Program-made: the position numbers and the translations under genes
Assembly (NCBI GenBank): GCA_004794785.1
Contig: SJOL01002116.1
Span: forward strand, 106,374 to 170,373
From: Opisthorchis felineus
Lineage: Eukaryota; Platyhelminthes; Trematoda; Opisthorchiida; Opisthorchiidae
DNA length: 64,000 bases
Direction: 5' to 3'
Shown here: piece by piece, positions 51,282 through 62,799 of the stretch
Numbering within the stretch: position 1 is the first letter of the stretch
Layout: every line of letters starts with the position of its first letter
Notes under the pieces: generated by a model
Database searches by the model: none
Told to the model about the DNA's origin: nothing
The model's input: the letters and a program-made list of their open reading frames with translations, nothing else

Positions 51282-51465
51282 GAGCTCGAGATAGCTCAGT
51301 GCTTAGGGCACGAACTTATCAAAGGTCAGTAGTTCGAACCCAACACCTGCGTCCCGACCGCTCCTGTCTAGGCTTGGACAACCTGACAGTAACCCAGCCC
51401 CCGTGCTTCCTTCGGGTAGCGTGGTAGCCAGGCACCGAAAGGGTGTTACAGCTCAACGATTATTA
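51282..51465 (+). mobile_element. tRNA-derived SINE (family A) with target duplication
   Basis: A box ATAGCTCAGTGC, B box AGTTCGAACCC, then the family body ending GGGTGTTACAGCTCAACG. Flanks match at 12 of 13 bases: CTAGGACACTGTA at 51269-51281 and CTAGGACATTGTA at 51466-51478. Confidence 0.9.
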
Positions 51466-52136
51466 CTAGGACATTGTAAGAGTGTTGACTGGAGATACCT
51501 GACGCGTAGTTTTACGTCTGTAACTCACGAGAGTTCACTTAGCTGAACAGTTCAGCAAATATGGACCAAATCATCTCGTCAAATATCTTTGTTTACCAAG
51601 TCTAGTATGTTTACACCACTCAAATGGATGGATACATCAACTCGATTTTGAAAGTGGGGCGTTTAGGCCTTCAAATGCAGACGAACTTCTGCCACTCAAA
51701 TTTTCTAACATTCGTCTGACTGTCACAGTAAAGTCTGAGGGGCCCTGGGATGAAATGATTGTTGGACTTGGCGAAACAATCAGCAGGCCAATGACAACAA
51801 GCTCCTGGAGACAAAAGGAACCTTAACTTTTAACACAAGAGTATTGGAGTTTCATACTGCTACTGTTACCCCGCTACCTAAGGGAATACTGATCATTTTC
51901 CGCAATTCTCGAGAACGCAACACACTGTCTGTGCGGTGAACAAACAATACGACGTTTTTGCATTTCGCTACAACCAAGGGTTACTTCCAAAGCCAGGGGA
52001 GCAGAGAAAAATGCAAACCAAACATGTCAAACCCGGAAACATTGGCAGCATAGTTAGGCACCATAGTTATAGTATGGAAAAACCTTATGATGAAGTCAAC
52101 ATTTGAAATATTAAACCTTTTTTAGTTGGCACACTA

Positions 52137-52322
52137 GGGGGCGAAATGGCTCAAGTGGTTAGAGCGCAAATTTACTGACCGGAAGGTCCGCGGTTCGAAC
52201 CCGACCTCTGCCTCTCGACTTCCCCTGTCTAGGCTTGGGCAACCTGGCAGTATCCCAGCCCTCGTGCTTTCTTCGGGTGGCATGGCAGCTAGGCACCGAA
52301 AGGGTGTTACAGCTGAACGAGC
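52137..52322 (+). mobile_element. tRNA-derived SINE (family A), young copy with target duplication
   Basis: The head contains an RNA polymerase III A box (TGGCTCAAGTGG) and B box (GGTTCGAACCC) at tRNA-like spacing. The body follows with TGTCTAGGCTTGGGCAACCT, CAGTATCCCAGCCCTCGTG and GGCACCGAAAGGGTGTTACA. It is flanked by an exact 10-bp duplication, TGGCACACTA, at 52127-52136 and 52323-52332. The minus-strand frame across it is a repeat translation, not a protein. Confidence 0.92.
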
Positions 52323-52651
52323 TGGCACACTAAAGATACTAGAGAAGATACTAGCAGGCCGGTGACCTGATAAGTCATTGTTTGAACTAAAGTCAGTGAG
52401 TTCGAATGTTCTCGGTCTCTCATTGGATGGAGGTGTAACTTCAAATTGTAAAGATATACTTCATCGGAGGACTAGATAACTTCGACGAAGAATATTTACC
52501 CTTAAAATACTTTAACTCCCCACCTCCTCGCCTAGATATCTTCTATCACACTTCATATTGTATCATGTGTAGAATCTTCAAACGTAGGTATCCGCATGAT
52601 TTTTAAAAAGATTCAAGAATTCCTTTAGAGCAGTTGTAGTCATATGATTAT

Positions 52652-52668
52652 TCACACACACACACACA
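52652..52668. repeat. (CA)n microsatellite
   Basis: Short run of CA dinucleotides ending in CACATT; no nearby gene feature beyond the CYB5R intron. Confidence 0.85.
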
Positions 52669-52818
52669 TTGGCATTATATCGAAAGATTTGGCGTTGAAG
52701 GTGTGCTTGAGGGTGAATAACACCTGATGTTCTCTTGTGAATTTAAAGTCGATACGACAGCCTCAGATGGCCCGATATACGTCAAGTTTGCATTGATCTA
52801 TAGTCTGTGTTCACACAG

Positions 52819-53120
52819 AAAATTGTTTGATTACTCCTGTCCATGGCATACTTGACAAAAAGCTTAGTAAACTTGATGGATTCATATGTCTCCACGTTGA
52901 CAATGAACAACTTGAACAGCTCGACAGTATATGGAAAAACCCGTACAATTCTGTCGTTCTTTTCAATGCCTTTCGAAACTTCACATTTTTGTTAACTGTC
53001 TTCTCTGGAAAAGATAATTACCTTCTCTACATCAAGTATCTTAAAGGAAACGCCGCAGTTAAATTTTTCGAACGTGTTAGTTTCTCCACTCACACCAGTC
53101 GGTTCGAAAGTTTTTTCTAG
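52819..53120 (+). CDS. unidentified ORF within CYB5R intron, opposite strand
   Basis: After a plausible acceptor (TGTGTTCACACAG) the plus frame reads NCLITPVHGILDKKLSKLDG, later NEQLEQLDSIWKNPYNSVVL and FLLTVFSGKDNYLLYIK, to a stop at 53118. A possible donor (GTATCT) follows YIK. There is no ATG at its start, so it would have to be an internal or terminal exon. No family recognised; it may be an old retroelement or chance. Confidence 0.22.
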
Positions 53121-54540
53121 CCACAGCAAACAAATCTCACCATCAGCCGGGTGATGCAGCTATCGAAGACTCCACCTGCTCACAATTGTCTAACGGGAAG
53201 CCCTTCGGTGACGCTGTCGGGTGTCATGCTCTTTTAATGGGAATCTACTACTACCAGGCTGAATAAAAAACACTTTTACGGGAATAGTGATTTCTGCGAC
53301 CTAAAACATTCTGGTACCACAGAGTTATCAAGGGATATGGGAGTAATGTCACGTCATAATGGCGAGGCGGGATCAGAGGGTATGAATGCCAAGCGATATT
53401 CAGCGCTTGCCTCACACGAAGCGCGTTATGACAGGTGGCCGTACGAACCTGTGAGTTCCTGCCAACGCAACTATTACAATGACCAGGTGGCAAAAACCGA
53501 AACAGAGACTAAATTTAGGGCAGCTGAGGGACCACCTACACGAAGGTGCATAAAAAAAAGAAATTCCACAAACCTGTCTGGCGGAAACGCAACAGAGTCC
53601 AGATTGTCCACATAGTTGGCCAACAATTCCAACCCGCATCGATTTATCTGAAAATTGCTGCGAAAGCATGCAAGCTTTCCTCTGGCTTGTAGTCACGTCT
53701 AGAGTTGATGTAGTATGGGACAGTGTTGGCATTTCGTGAAGTATGTCTTCCCATTCCGTTAGTCAAGGCCGACATTTCCCAGTAAAAGCTGTCCACAACA
53801 TATTCGAATCACTATTTAAGCGGAATCTAAAGTGCTCCACCGGGCTTCAAGTCCAGTTCAAAGCCAACTTTGAGGTATCACAAGTCAAGATTTCATATAA
53901 AAACGTGGCTATTTATGGCTTTCTGTATGACGTTTCTCATTCCCAAAATCAGTTGGTTCATTGTCAGTCGCTAATTCACTAGAAACTTATGTTTTGCGTA
54001 CCCCTTCATACACTTACAAACCTAAACTCTCGAAAATGTGATAAATGTGGAACGGTAATCCCCCGCTATTGTAGTTTCAAAAAAGTGCAAATTTAGTGAT
54101 GGGGGACAAGGTCACAGTTAAGAGGGATGAAAAACCAGTATTGTGCGTGGCTGATGTGCATAGACATAAGATCATATTAGAGGAAAAGAGAGAGGTCACG
54201 TAAGATAATCCCTATATTTGTCAAATGTTAATTTCAGCAGGCTATATCACAATAAACAACTGATTTGGCAGTCACTCGTTACGATAACAACGTGGGTAAA
54301 AAATAGTACACCACTGTTTATGTACATTTCGTAATAAATGTACCACATGCCAGGTAACACGACAATCAGATGCTCAACCAACCTTCCTTGGTAATTGAAT
54401 TTGGGTATACAACCAGGTCAGTGAGAGGTGGAAAGGCTGAATGATGCATCACTTTCAGCAGGTGATCTCATCACCATTCGGCGGAGCCGTACTTGAATCG
54501 ACTGAATGGGAAATCAAACTTTAGTTTACTCATTTGGTTG

Positions 54541-54715
54541 AACTCGATCGACCGGGCGCGAGATGTGGCGTAAAACTACTGACTGGAAGTCCGTGGTTCG
54601 AACCCAACCCTGTCTTCTCGACTGCTCCCAGCCAGGTTTGAGCAACGTGGTAGTAGTCCGGCCCTTGCATTTCCAGCGAAATGCATGGAAGATATACGTC
54701 GAAAGGGGGTCCAAC
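54541..54715 (+). mobile_element. tRNA-derived SINE (family A), diverged
   Basis: It keeps the B box GGTTCGAACCC and body pieces GAGCAACGTGGTAGTA and CGAAAGGGGGTCC. The A-box half is degraded and no clear target duplication is seen, so it is an older insertion in the CYB5R intron. Confidence 0.8.
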
Positions 54716-54867
54716 TGGTAAAGTTAACAAATCTATGCTGTCCTTGAAATTCTGTGCCCCACGAAGAACAGGAGCCCCTGATGACGAGTGATCGATTGCA
54801 CCGCTATGACCCGTGAGCAGACAAAAGCGAAAACAAACGACTTCCAACACAACGTAGAACGGACCAG

Positions 54868-55137
54868 TCAGATTCCAAAACTCTGCAATGTAGGCAGTGA
54901 TCGTTTCCACTTTTCTACTTGTTCACTTTTCTTAGCGGTGTTTATATCACGAAATCTAAATACTTGATGGCTGCCTATGTAAGAAATTTCTCTAGTTGAT
55001 ATAGTTGGACTGACACAGTCCGTCCACCTGCCGAATGAGAAGAATGCCAATGGGGGTGAACCAAATGAGTCTGGCTGGAACACAATATCGACAGCCTTGC
55101 TACCTGTCAGAATAGACGTCGGCACGGTTAGAGACAC
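54868..55137 (-). CDS. unidentified ORF within CYB5R intron, same strand
   Basis: The minus frame SLTVPTSILTGSKAVDIVFQ, PDSFGSPPLAFFSFG, then RFRDINTAKKSEQVEKWKRS is open for about 90 codons. It does not match the CYB5R FAD domain and is not needed to join the recognised exons, which already meet in phase. Likely intronic chance frame. Confidence 0.12.
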   Translation of the reverse strand: MSLTVPTSILTGSKAVDIVFQPDSFGSPPLAFFSFGRWTDCVSPTISTREISYIGSHQVFRFRDINTAKKSEQVEKWKRSLPTLQSFGI

Positions 55138-55689
55138 AGCAACAGCGAGTTCACATCACACCGATAAAACACAATGCTCCGTTAACTAGGACAGTTCGAC
55201 ATTTTGATGCGCGTGCACTGTGCAGTCAAGAGGGATCAGTAAGATTACACAATATTGAATGCGATCAATGTGCACACAAATGTAAACAAAACTAGAAAAG
55301 ATGCTGCAGACGACCGTCCATAACTGAGCAGGAAGTGTTTGGAGCGATCGTCAAGTCTAGTTACCTATAGTTATGCCTGATAAAACGCCCTTGTGCACCA
55401 TATCCTCTCTAGGGTTTTGGGCCATTTCTTAAACAAATTGCCTATCACTACAAAGTGGAATGCACTAATGGACAGCATGCTTGCGATTGCGCTTCAGGTG
55501 GCGGTAACGACGTAAATTACTGACTTGTGGGTGCAGCTGCATGATCGTACTCCGTCAATGGTACTTACCCCATACTTCCTGCAGGTTGTGCGAGTCATAG
55601 TTTCAAGAGATTTTCCACAACTTCACAAGGCAAGGCTGTCAAAACCGTCTGCTCAAAAAACCTAGTATTCAGAAAATTGATGCCAGTCG

Positions 55690-56015
55690 CTGTTTCAAAA
55701 ACATCATTGACAGCAATACATCAGTGACGCCCGTATCAATCACCCAGAGAGAACGTTCGCCAATCTATCATGTCATTCGACAGTTGGAAGCCCCTCAGTC
55801 CGGATAGAGTCCTCTCGAGATTCCCCCCATAGCCTACTCCGATGCCCCCAAGACTTCTGAAATTCGAAATACACGCGTCTTTCCAGTAGTCTAGAGAATA
55901 ACGCCCATTAAAAACCGGTTCCCGATCTGACCTAAACAATTACCGGCCCATCTCTGTCACACCTATTTTAAACTCTGAATCGATTCTCACGAAGAGAATC
56001 CTGAAGGGCTTTGAA
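55690..56015 (+). mobile_element. LINE RT remnant, N-terminal part
   Basis: One plus frame contains PDRVLSRF and, further on, a shifted frame gives SRSDLNNYRPISVTPIL, matching the GSRSDPNNYRPISLT block at the start of Jockey/CR1-type reverse transcriptases. It is antisense to CYB5R and interrupted by stops. Confidence 0.7.
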
Positions 56016-56019
56016 AATC

Positions 56020-56170
56020 AAGATGCTCACTGACAGAGCCGCTCGGAAGCACAGCCACCGAGGGCTGGAGTACTACAAGGTTAGCCAAACCTAAACAAAA
56101 GCAATCGAAAAGCCAGGTTCCGGTTAGAACCACGGATTGTCCGGCTAATGGCTTCGCGCCTGCAATAATC
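56020..56170 (-). mobile_element. tRNA-derived SINE (family A), old
   Basis: Minus-strand match: GAGCCGCTCGGAAGCACAG, GAGGGCTGGAGTACTAC and TTAGAACCACGGATTGTCCG. It sits between two reverse transcriptase pieces and may have inserted into that LINE. Confidence 0.7.
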
Positions 56171-56214
56171 ACCAGTAGGAATTCTGGTGCAACCACTCCA
56201 TGGTTGATCATACT

Positions 56215-56620
56215 AGCGTACGTAGCGCATGTATGGTCCTTAGCTCCTTCGGCGAAATCGAGCCGATGTAATCAGATATCTCGAAAGATTTGGGAGAGAT
56301 TTTGCACGTTAACCTATCTGTAAAGGCTGTGATGATTGGTCTACGCTCAAACTTGATAAAATGGATCGGTAGCTTCCTCGAAAATTGTGCACAATGTGCG
56401 CCTGCATGGAGTTTTCTCAAGCGCCCACATTGACACCACAGGACTGCTTCTATCCTCTAATAAAGTTTTACTCTATATCAAAACTGATTCTGCACATGTT
56501 GTTTCCAGTATGCATGCAATTGCCGATGACGCCACCCAGCTTACTGTTCTCCGTGCTCTGCTTCTCTACGGGCTTGTGGAAACTGTATACAGACGACCCG
56601 CACCTTAAAAGCTGATATTA
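56215..56620 (+). mobile_element. LINE RT remnant, catalytic part
   Basis: The frame GLRSNLIKWIGSFLENCAQC, then SSAHIDTTG, then SSMHAIADDATQLTVLRA carries the catalytic ADD of the reverse transcriptase active site. The GVPQGSVLSPLLF segment is eroded. Together with 55690-56015 it is probably one element, with a SINE at 56020-56170 in between. Confidence 0.7.
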
Positions 56621-58857
56621 CTGAAACGACTAAGAATGGCTGCTCTTCGGCAGCCATATTTTGCCCATTTACATCTCTTCGTAACTCCCTGCGTCGTGCT
56701 TCTCCTGGTCTGCAGCTCTCTATTCATGCCTCATTCTCTGAGTCTTTCATCATGTTTATAGTGACATGATCTTACAGGCCCTCCAGGTCTGTTCCAGTAA
56801 GATCACCTCAAAAAATGAGCTTCTTCTTCTGCTGCCGAAAAATGCCTTGAGACAACTTCGGTTTATCTTTTGAATAAAGTGCAAATTAACCTTACCCAAT
56901 CGCGCGGTCGGTCAGTGACGCTCGTGCATCAAAGCTTTCGCTTTCAATAAGAAGCTACCCAGTTACCGAATTAACTGAACATGCTATCGCTTCCACTGTT
57001 TGGATGTGTCCCACACTCTCCCACCCCCAGTGATCGAAACTGTAACAGCTGGAACCGATGTAACCAGGTACACGGTTTATAGCTGATAAATTGAAATTGA
57101 ATTCAATTTTAAAACTCTCAATCAAACCAACTCACTTTCGTCTAAACCATCCTGTAAAGTCAATCTTCCTAAATAACAAACCGATGATTTTGCCTCCTTT
57201 CTTCAAACTTCTTGAGACTCGTGTTAACACACACATCAAAAATCCACCGGAAATGCTGTTTTCATATCGCTAGGGTATTTTGACACCAGCTCATGAAGAG
57301 GTCCCAGACAATCGACCTCTTAATCCTTTGCAATCCACGTTTACGTGTACTGAAAAATCCACTTATTCGCTTTTCCCCTGATCCATGCCATCGGTCTTCG
57401 CATTATAGATTTTTCCAACATTTCACCGCGAGCTGATCGTGACCACGCTATTTGAGATTTCACAGGATATGTTAGGAGGCATACCATGGCAAAATTTACA
57501 CAACATCTGTGGGTTGAGATCCTGGTCAGAGCTGGCCCCTTTTCAGGTCACTGATGGTTTTGTGAAGGGAAGCGAACTCAATTTACCCCTCAAATCAGAT
57601 GGCTTCAACCATTAATTTGTATTTTTCAGAGGCCCAAACGAACAAGGTATAGTTGCCCATTTGTCAGCACCCACGTCGTCAGCTTCTACCAAACAGTTGC
57701 AACTGGATGCTTGTTTCACCATCCCACACAAGTCTACTCAAGTGAAGCTGAAGACGGTAGACCACCTATGTGATTCTTAATGGCGTCTTTATGATCCATC
57801 GTACTCCCGGCGGTCATCGTTCATACAAACACTAGCTTTAGTGTACGCTCCAGCCCATTTTTCAAGAAGAAAAGTCTTCTTACAAGGATTGAAGTGAACT
57901 TATTCATGATATAGTGAATATCAGATGTGCCCCGACAACCGAGCGACGGTTGTATTCACCAACCGTCCCGTAACACTTCGGCCACTATGAAACTAGGGTG
58001 CTGGGTTTAACCAATGACTTTGTGACTCAAACAGCGAGCTGCACAGCCTCGCACACTGTAGCTTTGTGTATCCTTGACGATTGGCAATGGCTCAGTGTGT
58101 ATTAGTTTCATCTGAGAAACATCGTACCTAAATGATCAAATGACAGACGGATCACTCGGAAGAACTTCGTTCTTCCTCAAACATCCGTAACTATGTGAGC
58201 ACAGATCATTACGATCAAAGGTACTCACACTGGCCAACCTATTCAGGAGCTACGGTAAGCTCGTTTCAGTACCAGTCCGATGGCATTTCAACCTCGTGGG
58301 ACGAATGTCGGTTACACCGACAGGTTACTCGTTTTGACCTGAGTGGTTGGCTAATGGCGACCTCTGGAGAACAACGATATGGTATGATGATAAGAAGGGA
58401 GTGGCATTACGCTGAAACTTAAACAATCTGATGAACACTACCAGCATTCCACATATAGAACATTACTTGGTGAGGGTGCTCATTGTTATGTCATCATGTG
58501 TAGGCTGGCGATAACTAACAGCAGGTCTCTGAAGTCTTGCCTGCCCTCAGGTCTAAGCCAGTAGCAACAACATGTATATAGCAGTATATTTGGCTTCACA
58601 CAAATTGATTATGATCCACTAATTACGCGCGGAGATCCAGTTGTTTAACCACCGTTCAAGGGTAAACTCATCTCGAATGTCACAAACTCGAATACTCCCT
58701 GAACTCTGCTGATCACACTCGTCTTGACAGTTGACTCGCAGAACGACAGTTGCCCAAAGCGACCATCAAAACCACAAGGGCTGCTCATAGACAGAACAAG
58801 GAATAACACTGTGCACGACAGGACGAAAGAAGCGTTAACATGTCAGTCGGCTCTCAC

Positions 58858-58987
58858 CTAGTCCTTTGTAGTGCAGGTTGCCGGAGGGCCCTCGTACGTC
58901 AATGTATTGGTCACGTGGGATATTCATCAAGTATTGCGACATTTTCCCGCCCCGGGGGAAGTTCGGATTAGTGTTCGCCTTGTAAAC
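58858..58987 (-). CDS. CYB5R: NADH-cytochrome b5 reductase, FAD-domain exon (internal)
   Basis: Read on the minus strand, this 130-bp exon follows a strong acceptor (pyrimidine-rich, ending TTTCTCCAG) and ends before the donor GTGAGA. Its translation begins VYKANTNPNFP, runs through GGKMSQYL and RGPSGNLHY, and ends in KGL plus one base. In the family, GGKMSQYL helps bind the flavin nucleotide and RGPxG lies near the end of the FAD-binding barrel. The enzyme passes electrons from NADH through FAD to cytochrome b5, usually at the ER or outer mitochondrial membrane, for lipid desaturation and related reactions. It opens in phase 0, so the preceding exon should end just after the LxIK segment. 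That exon, with RxYTPxS, was not found between here and the window end. The leftover G joins the next exon exactly in phase. The plus-strand open frame over this interval is an antisense shadow. Confidence 0.93.
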
Positions 58988-60305
58988 CTGGAGAAAGTCA
59001 GGAAAATCAGATGGTCACGAGAAATATACCGCACGAACTGGGATGCTAGTTCTATCGAGGTGCTCCGATATAAACGTAAGAACCTCCGATAGACAAATAA
59101 CCAATGGCCTTATGAGTTGACCGTCAATTACAATGGAAAGTAATCCGAACTAAGTGAAAGAAGTAGAAGGTGTTCGATCCTGAACAGAGTGGTTTCAGGC
59201 GAACAAATAGAACAATGAATCGGAAAATGTTTGGAGGATACCGGGAGGTTATCGTTCCAGAAAGACTTGGTAAACAATCCTAACTAATTGTTTAACAAGA
59301 ATACAGAATTGTTTGTTGTCTGAAACGAAAGTTCGAAGGGCCAGGATCTCCTCCGAATCGTCAGTAAAATCAGCCAAACACAGATAAACCGTATAATACG
59401 CTAAGATTTTGCAACAATATCTCATGTGTGAAGTTCAAAAGTCGTGGTGCAGGATGACTATAAGACATAAGGAAAAGGGAACGTGTCTGATGATTAGATT
59501 TACACAAGCAATTCATGACGTCTAAGACTAAAGAGCCTAATCAGTCAGTCCACATGCAACTTGACAATAAGTTGGTCATCGAACCTGGTTGGCAACTATA
59601 TCAACCAGTGTTTCTAGCTAACCGCAGTGAGACGCGCGCACCTTATCCTCCAAGAAGAGTTGCAACAAACATGGCTAGAAGTTTAGAAACTACCTTCAGG
59701 TCTTTTGCTTTCAGTTTTTCTCACGTTCTAGTTCGCAACACACTTCGTTGGACAAAGAACATTTATTGATCCGTGATTGAGAACACCTGTACGAAATACT
59801 GTCTGCTCCGAAACAACACAGACGCGTCTAGCAAACATATGACAGCAGCATCTCTGAATGGTGACGGAACGTATGTAGGGCACGCGGGAGAACACACTTT
59901 GGTGTATTTACACAGTTGAAGCCACGGCCACATAGACATCAGTCTATGCGTGCTAGAGATTGAATGAATATCCAACAGTGGATCACATATCAGATACTTC
60001 TATCCAGGATGTCGCGTAACAACACTGGCTGCATAAAGCCTCGGGCATCCAGTCGTGCACACGTCATAAGTATCGCTAAGTAGTACACGTGAACGAAACC
60101 CTTGGATTTATTTGTGGCCAGAACCAATACGACTCCGAGATATGTGAAGTTTCTCTCTGGTGCAGATGCAGGGAGAACGTTTAGATTCTACAAGCTCTCA
60201 AAACTTGAGAGAACTGCTGATTTTCGGTTAACCACCAGAAAGGAAGTGCTACTACACAAAAAATTGTGGTAAGGAAGTAAGTTCATGCCTTACCCCGTTC
60301 TCTAG

Positions 60306-60387
60306 GTGGTAAACCATGGAGACTTCACACAAGTGTTGAATTCGGTTCGTTTTGTTCGCCTTGCTTGCACCCTCAGGGGCTGTTCCG
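60306..60387 (+). other. candidate orphan exon, product unknown
   Basis: A strong acceptor (TACCCCGTTCTCTAG) and a near-perfect donor (GTAAGTAT) bound 82 bases, open in two frames (one reads VNHGDFTQVLNSVRF, another GKPWRLHTSVEFGSF). An 8-base hairpin (CTCTCAAAACTTGAGAG) lies upstream at about 60190. The splice sites are good but without homology the frame cannot be chosen. Confidence 0.15.
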
Positions 60388-61551
60388 GTAAGTATAACTT
60401 GCGAACCATAGAAGTGGCGGAGTCTCGAATAATCTACATAGAAATGAGTTTCATAATAGGGTTCCGGGATTTACGATCGGACAGTGAGTTGGTGACTGCT
60501 GCACACGAAACAGTCCTCAACAGAGTTTCCGTGAAACGCCGGGGAAAAACAAGTGTCAGAAGATCGCCCCTTTCCCACCAGGACGAACACATATGACACG
60601 TGTTAGATAATGGTGGATTAACTCATACCGAATTAGTATACATTAAAATTCGTAACAAAAACCAAGCCAATAGTGATTGATCCAACCGAATCTTTTTAAG
60701 CCTAATGCCTGAATGTATCCTTGACGCTCGCATTTCAAAACGCCCATTACTCTCCAAAGTCTTACAACGATTTAGTCACCATTTGTTGTGTCAATCCAGA
60801 TGAAAGATGTGGTACCACTCGAATGAAGTTTGGCAATGTAGACTAAAAAAGGGTTATATCATTCCTTGAAAACTAAGACACAGTCTGCCGAGATACCATC
60901 AAGGTGATCTAGACGTTCGTGTGAAATTGTTGCACCGATGTGTCAACTGGCAAGTTGACATTCAAGTTACACTTGAAAAATATCGGACAATCTGCTCACC
61001 ACACACTCTCGCCCCACAAGAAACACCATTTGGAAACACTTAAAGTGTTCCTTACTTCAAGATGTTGCTCAATTGAAAGCCGAAATAAAGCAGCTATGAA
61101 AGCTCCATTTTCTAATCACCGTTGGGCGAAACGCTGATGATGATAACACCTCCAGACGTAGAAAATATGGTATTATGCAAGACTTCCTACGTTTTCGTTC
61201 AAAACGTAACCTACTAGATGGATGACAGAAACATACTTGTATCTGCGTCTCTATCCTACATTAAACCCTTAAGTGCCATGCGCAGTTCTAACTACCCATT
61301 AGCACTACCTTCAACCTCTCTTAGTTCCATCACCTTTAGTGCTTTTCACAGGGCATACGTTTCCTATTCTTAGTGAGTGCGCAAACGTCGGTATCTCATC
61401 CTGGGAGGACAAGAGAGGCAAACTGTTGGTTACATTAGATGTGACCCTAAGATTCCTCGCCAATCTTAGTGAATAATTTGACTCCTCTGACATTGGTTTC
61501 AAGTCTGACTGGAACCGACCTTATTTGATCAACTCTATCCGTCTCATGTAT

Positions 61552-61745
61552 GGAAAGAAAAATATCTTTCAGCTGTAGCGCCCTTCCGGTACCTAACTGT
61601 CATGCCACCAGAAGAAAGCCCGAGGGCTGGGATACTGTCAGGTTTCCCAAGCCCAGACAGGGGAAGTCGAGAGGCAGAGGTCGGGTTCGAACCACGGACC
61701 TTCCGGTCAGTAAATCCGCGCTCTAACCACTGAGCCATTTCGCCA
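61552..61745 (-). mobile_element. tRNA-derived SINE (family A) with target duplication
   Basis: Minus-strand copy with B box GGTTCGAACCC (reverse) and A box near 61735. A 10-bp duplication, TCTCATGTAT, lies at 61542-61551 and 61746-61755. An A/T-rich tail sits at the 61552 side, as expected for the 3' end of a minus-strand insertion. The frame MAQWLERG... is a translation of the SINE. Confidence 0.9.
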
Positions 61746-62287
61746 TCTCATGTATAGGTGAACCGGAGGATGGAACGTCAAAACGGGTAACTTTGCACAA
61801 CCTTTGCCGTCAATCTCCAATAGACTGGAAGATCTGACATAGCACCCGGCTCCTCTCCAACGAAAATAAACGCTGACATCCATAACTTAGTGTTGCTTGA
61901 TATCTTCTTCGCTATAACGGAGCACTACAATTGACAAGGACTTTCAAGCGCTAACTCCTCAGACTCCGGAATTCGTCTTGTTGCCTCGCTGAGACACACA
62001 GCTTTGCTCTTCGGAGGGAGACGAGACACTTCGACGCAGCAGCTAACTCCGTTGTTTAAGAACATGGAAAACAACTACTGCAGTCTGCGCTTCAAACGCA
62101 CACTAGCACACACCTGCAACATACTGCCCTGAATGAGTGAGATTCAGTGCAGTTTGCGTTGTGCATGGACTGTGCCTCCATCAAGGCAAAATGCATCTAA
62201 ATCACCTGCCAGCAGGATTCTTTTTTTACTAAAAATCGGAAACTGCCAAGGTATTTATTAGATCGAAGTTCCTTATAGGATCTCGAC

Positions 62288-62793
62288 AAATACACTCATT
62301 TGCAAATCAATTTGGTTTTCACGGGAGACTCAAATGAGTCTCTCGTTTATGATGTTCTTCTTCAACTGAATGTGCTGCACACAGGCCGCCTCATGTTTCA
62401 GTTGGTACGATATTCGAGATATCGCAGTATATTTTCATGAAGGAAACTACTCACAAGGTTGCTGAAAACTCTTCGACAGCCCACGACCGGTTTCGCCCTT
62501 CTTGGGGCTCATCAGGTAGGCGCAGTCCCCGAGTTTCCGTCAACCTTATGTTCTACTTGAACCCAAATTGGACTGATTTCGACAAATACACTCATTTGCA
62601 AATCAATTTGGTTTTCACGGGAGACTCAAGTGAGTCTCTCGTTTATGATGTTCTTCAACTGAATGTGCTGCACACAGGCCGCCTCATGTTTCAGTTGGTA
62701 CGATATTCGAGATATCGCAGTATATTTTCATGAAGGAAACTACTCACAAGGTTGCTGAAAACTCTTCGACAGCCCGCGACCGGTTTCGCCCTT
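62288..62793 (+). repeat. tandem pair of a 296-bp dispersed satellite-like monomer
   Basis: Two copies lie head to tail: 62288-62583 and 62584-62793 (truncated). Shared landmarks are ACTCATTTGCAAATCAATTT, CGATATTCGAGATATCGCAG, CACAAGGTTGCTGAAAACTC and CCGGTTTCGCCCTT. They are almost identical; the first has one extra TTC. A palindromic core, TCGAGATATCG, lies in each unit. Short open frames across it repeat the same peptide and are not genes. Diverged single copies occur through the window on both strands. Confidence 0.9.
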
Positions 62794-62799
62794 ATAGGA

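Larger units (their letters stand above)
45900..58987 (-). other. CYB5R: CYB5R gene body, partial at both ends
   Basis: The span holds three phase-consistent exons separated by introns of about 9.0 and 3.7 kb. The larger intron contains plus-strand (antisense to the gene) LINE reverse transcriptase fragments at 55.7-56.6 kb and SINEs at 51.3, 52.1, 54.5 and 56.1 kb. The smaller intron holds a 242-bp foldback element at 48.7 kb. None of these interrupts an exon seen here, and all three exons remain open, so the gene looks functional as far as it is visible. No promoter or polyadenylation site can be assigned because both termini are missing. Confidence 0.85.

Noticed and set aside
51282..51360. 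possible tRNA gene from A and B boxes
   Set aside because: No closed acceptor stem or anticodon arm; it is the head of a SINE.
52134..52328. minus frame over the SINE, and its relative at 61544-61738
   Set aside because: Translations of SINE family A; such peptides are common false predictions.
58871..59092. 73-codon plus frame
   Set aside because: Antisense shadow of the CYB5R FAD-domain exon.
59763..59975. minus frame containing KYTKVCS, considered as the CYB5R YTPVS motif
   Set aside because: Surrounding residues do not match the FAD-binding motif and there is no suitable donor.
61334..61400. minus-strand exon-like block with very strong acceptor (CTCTCTTGTCCTCCCAG)
   Set aside because: Phase does not fit the 58.9-kb CYB5R exon and the translation matches no FAD-domain motif.
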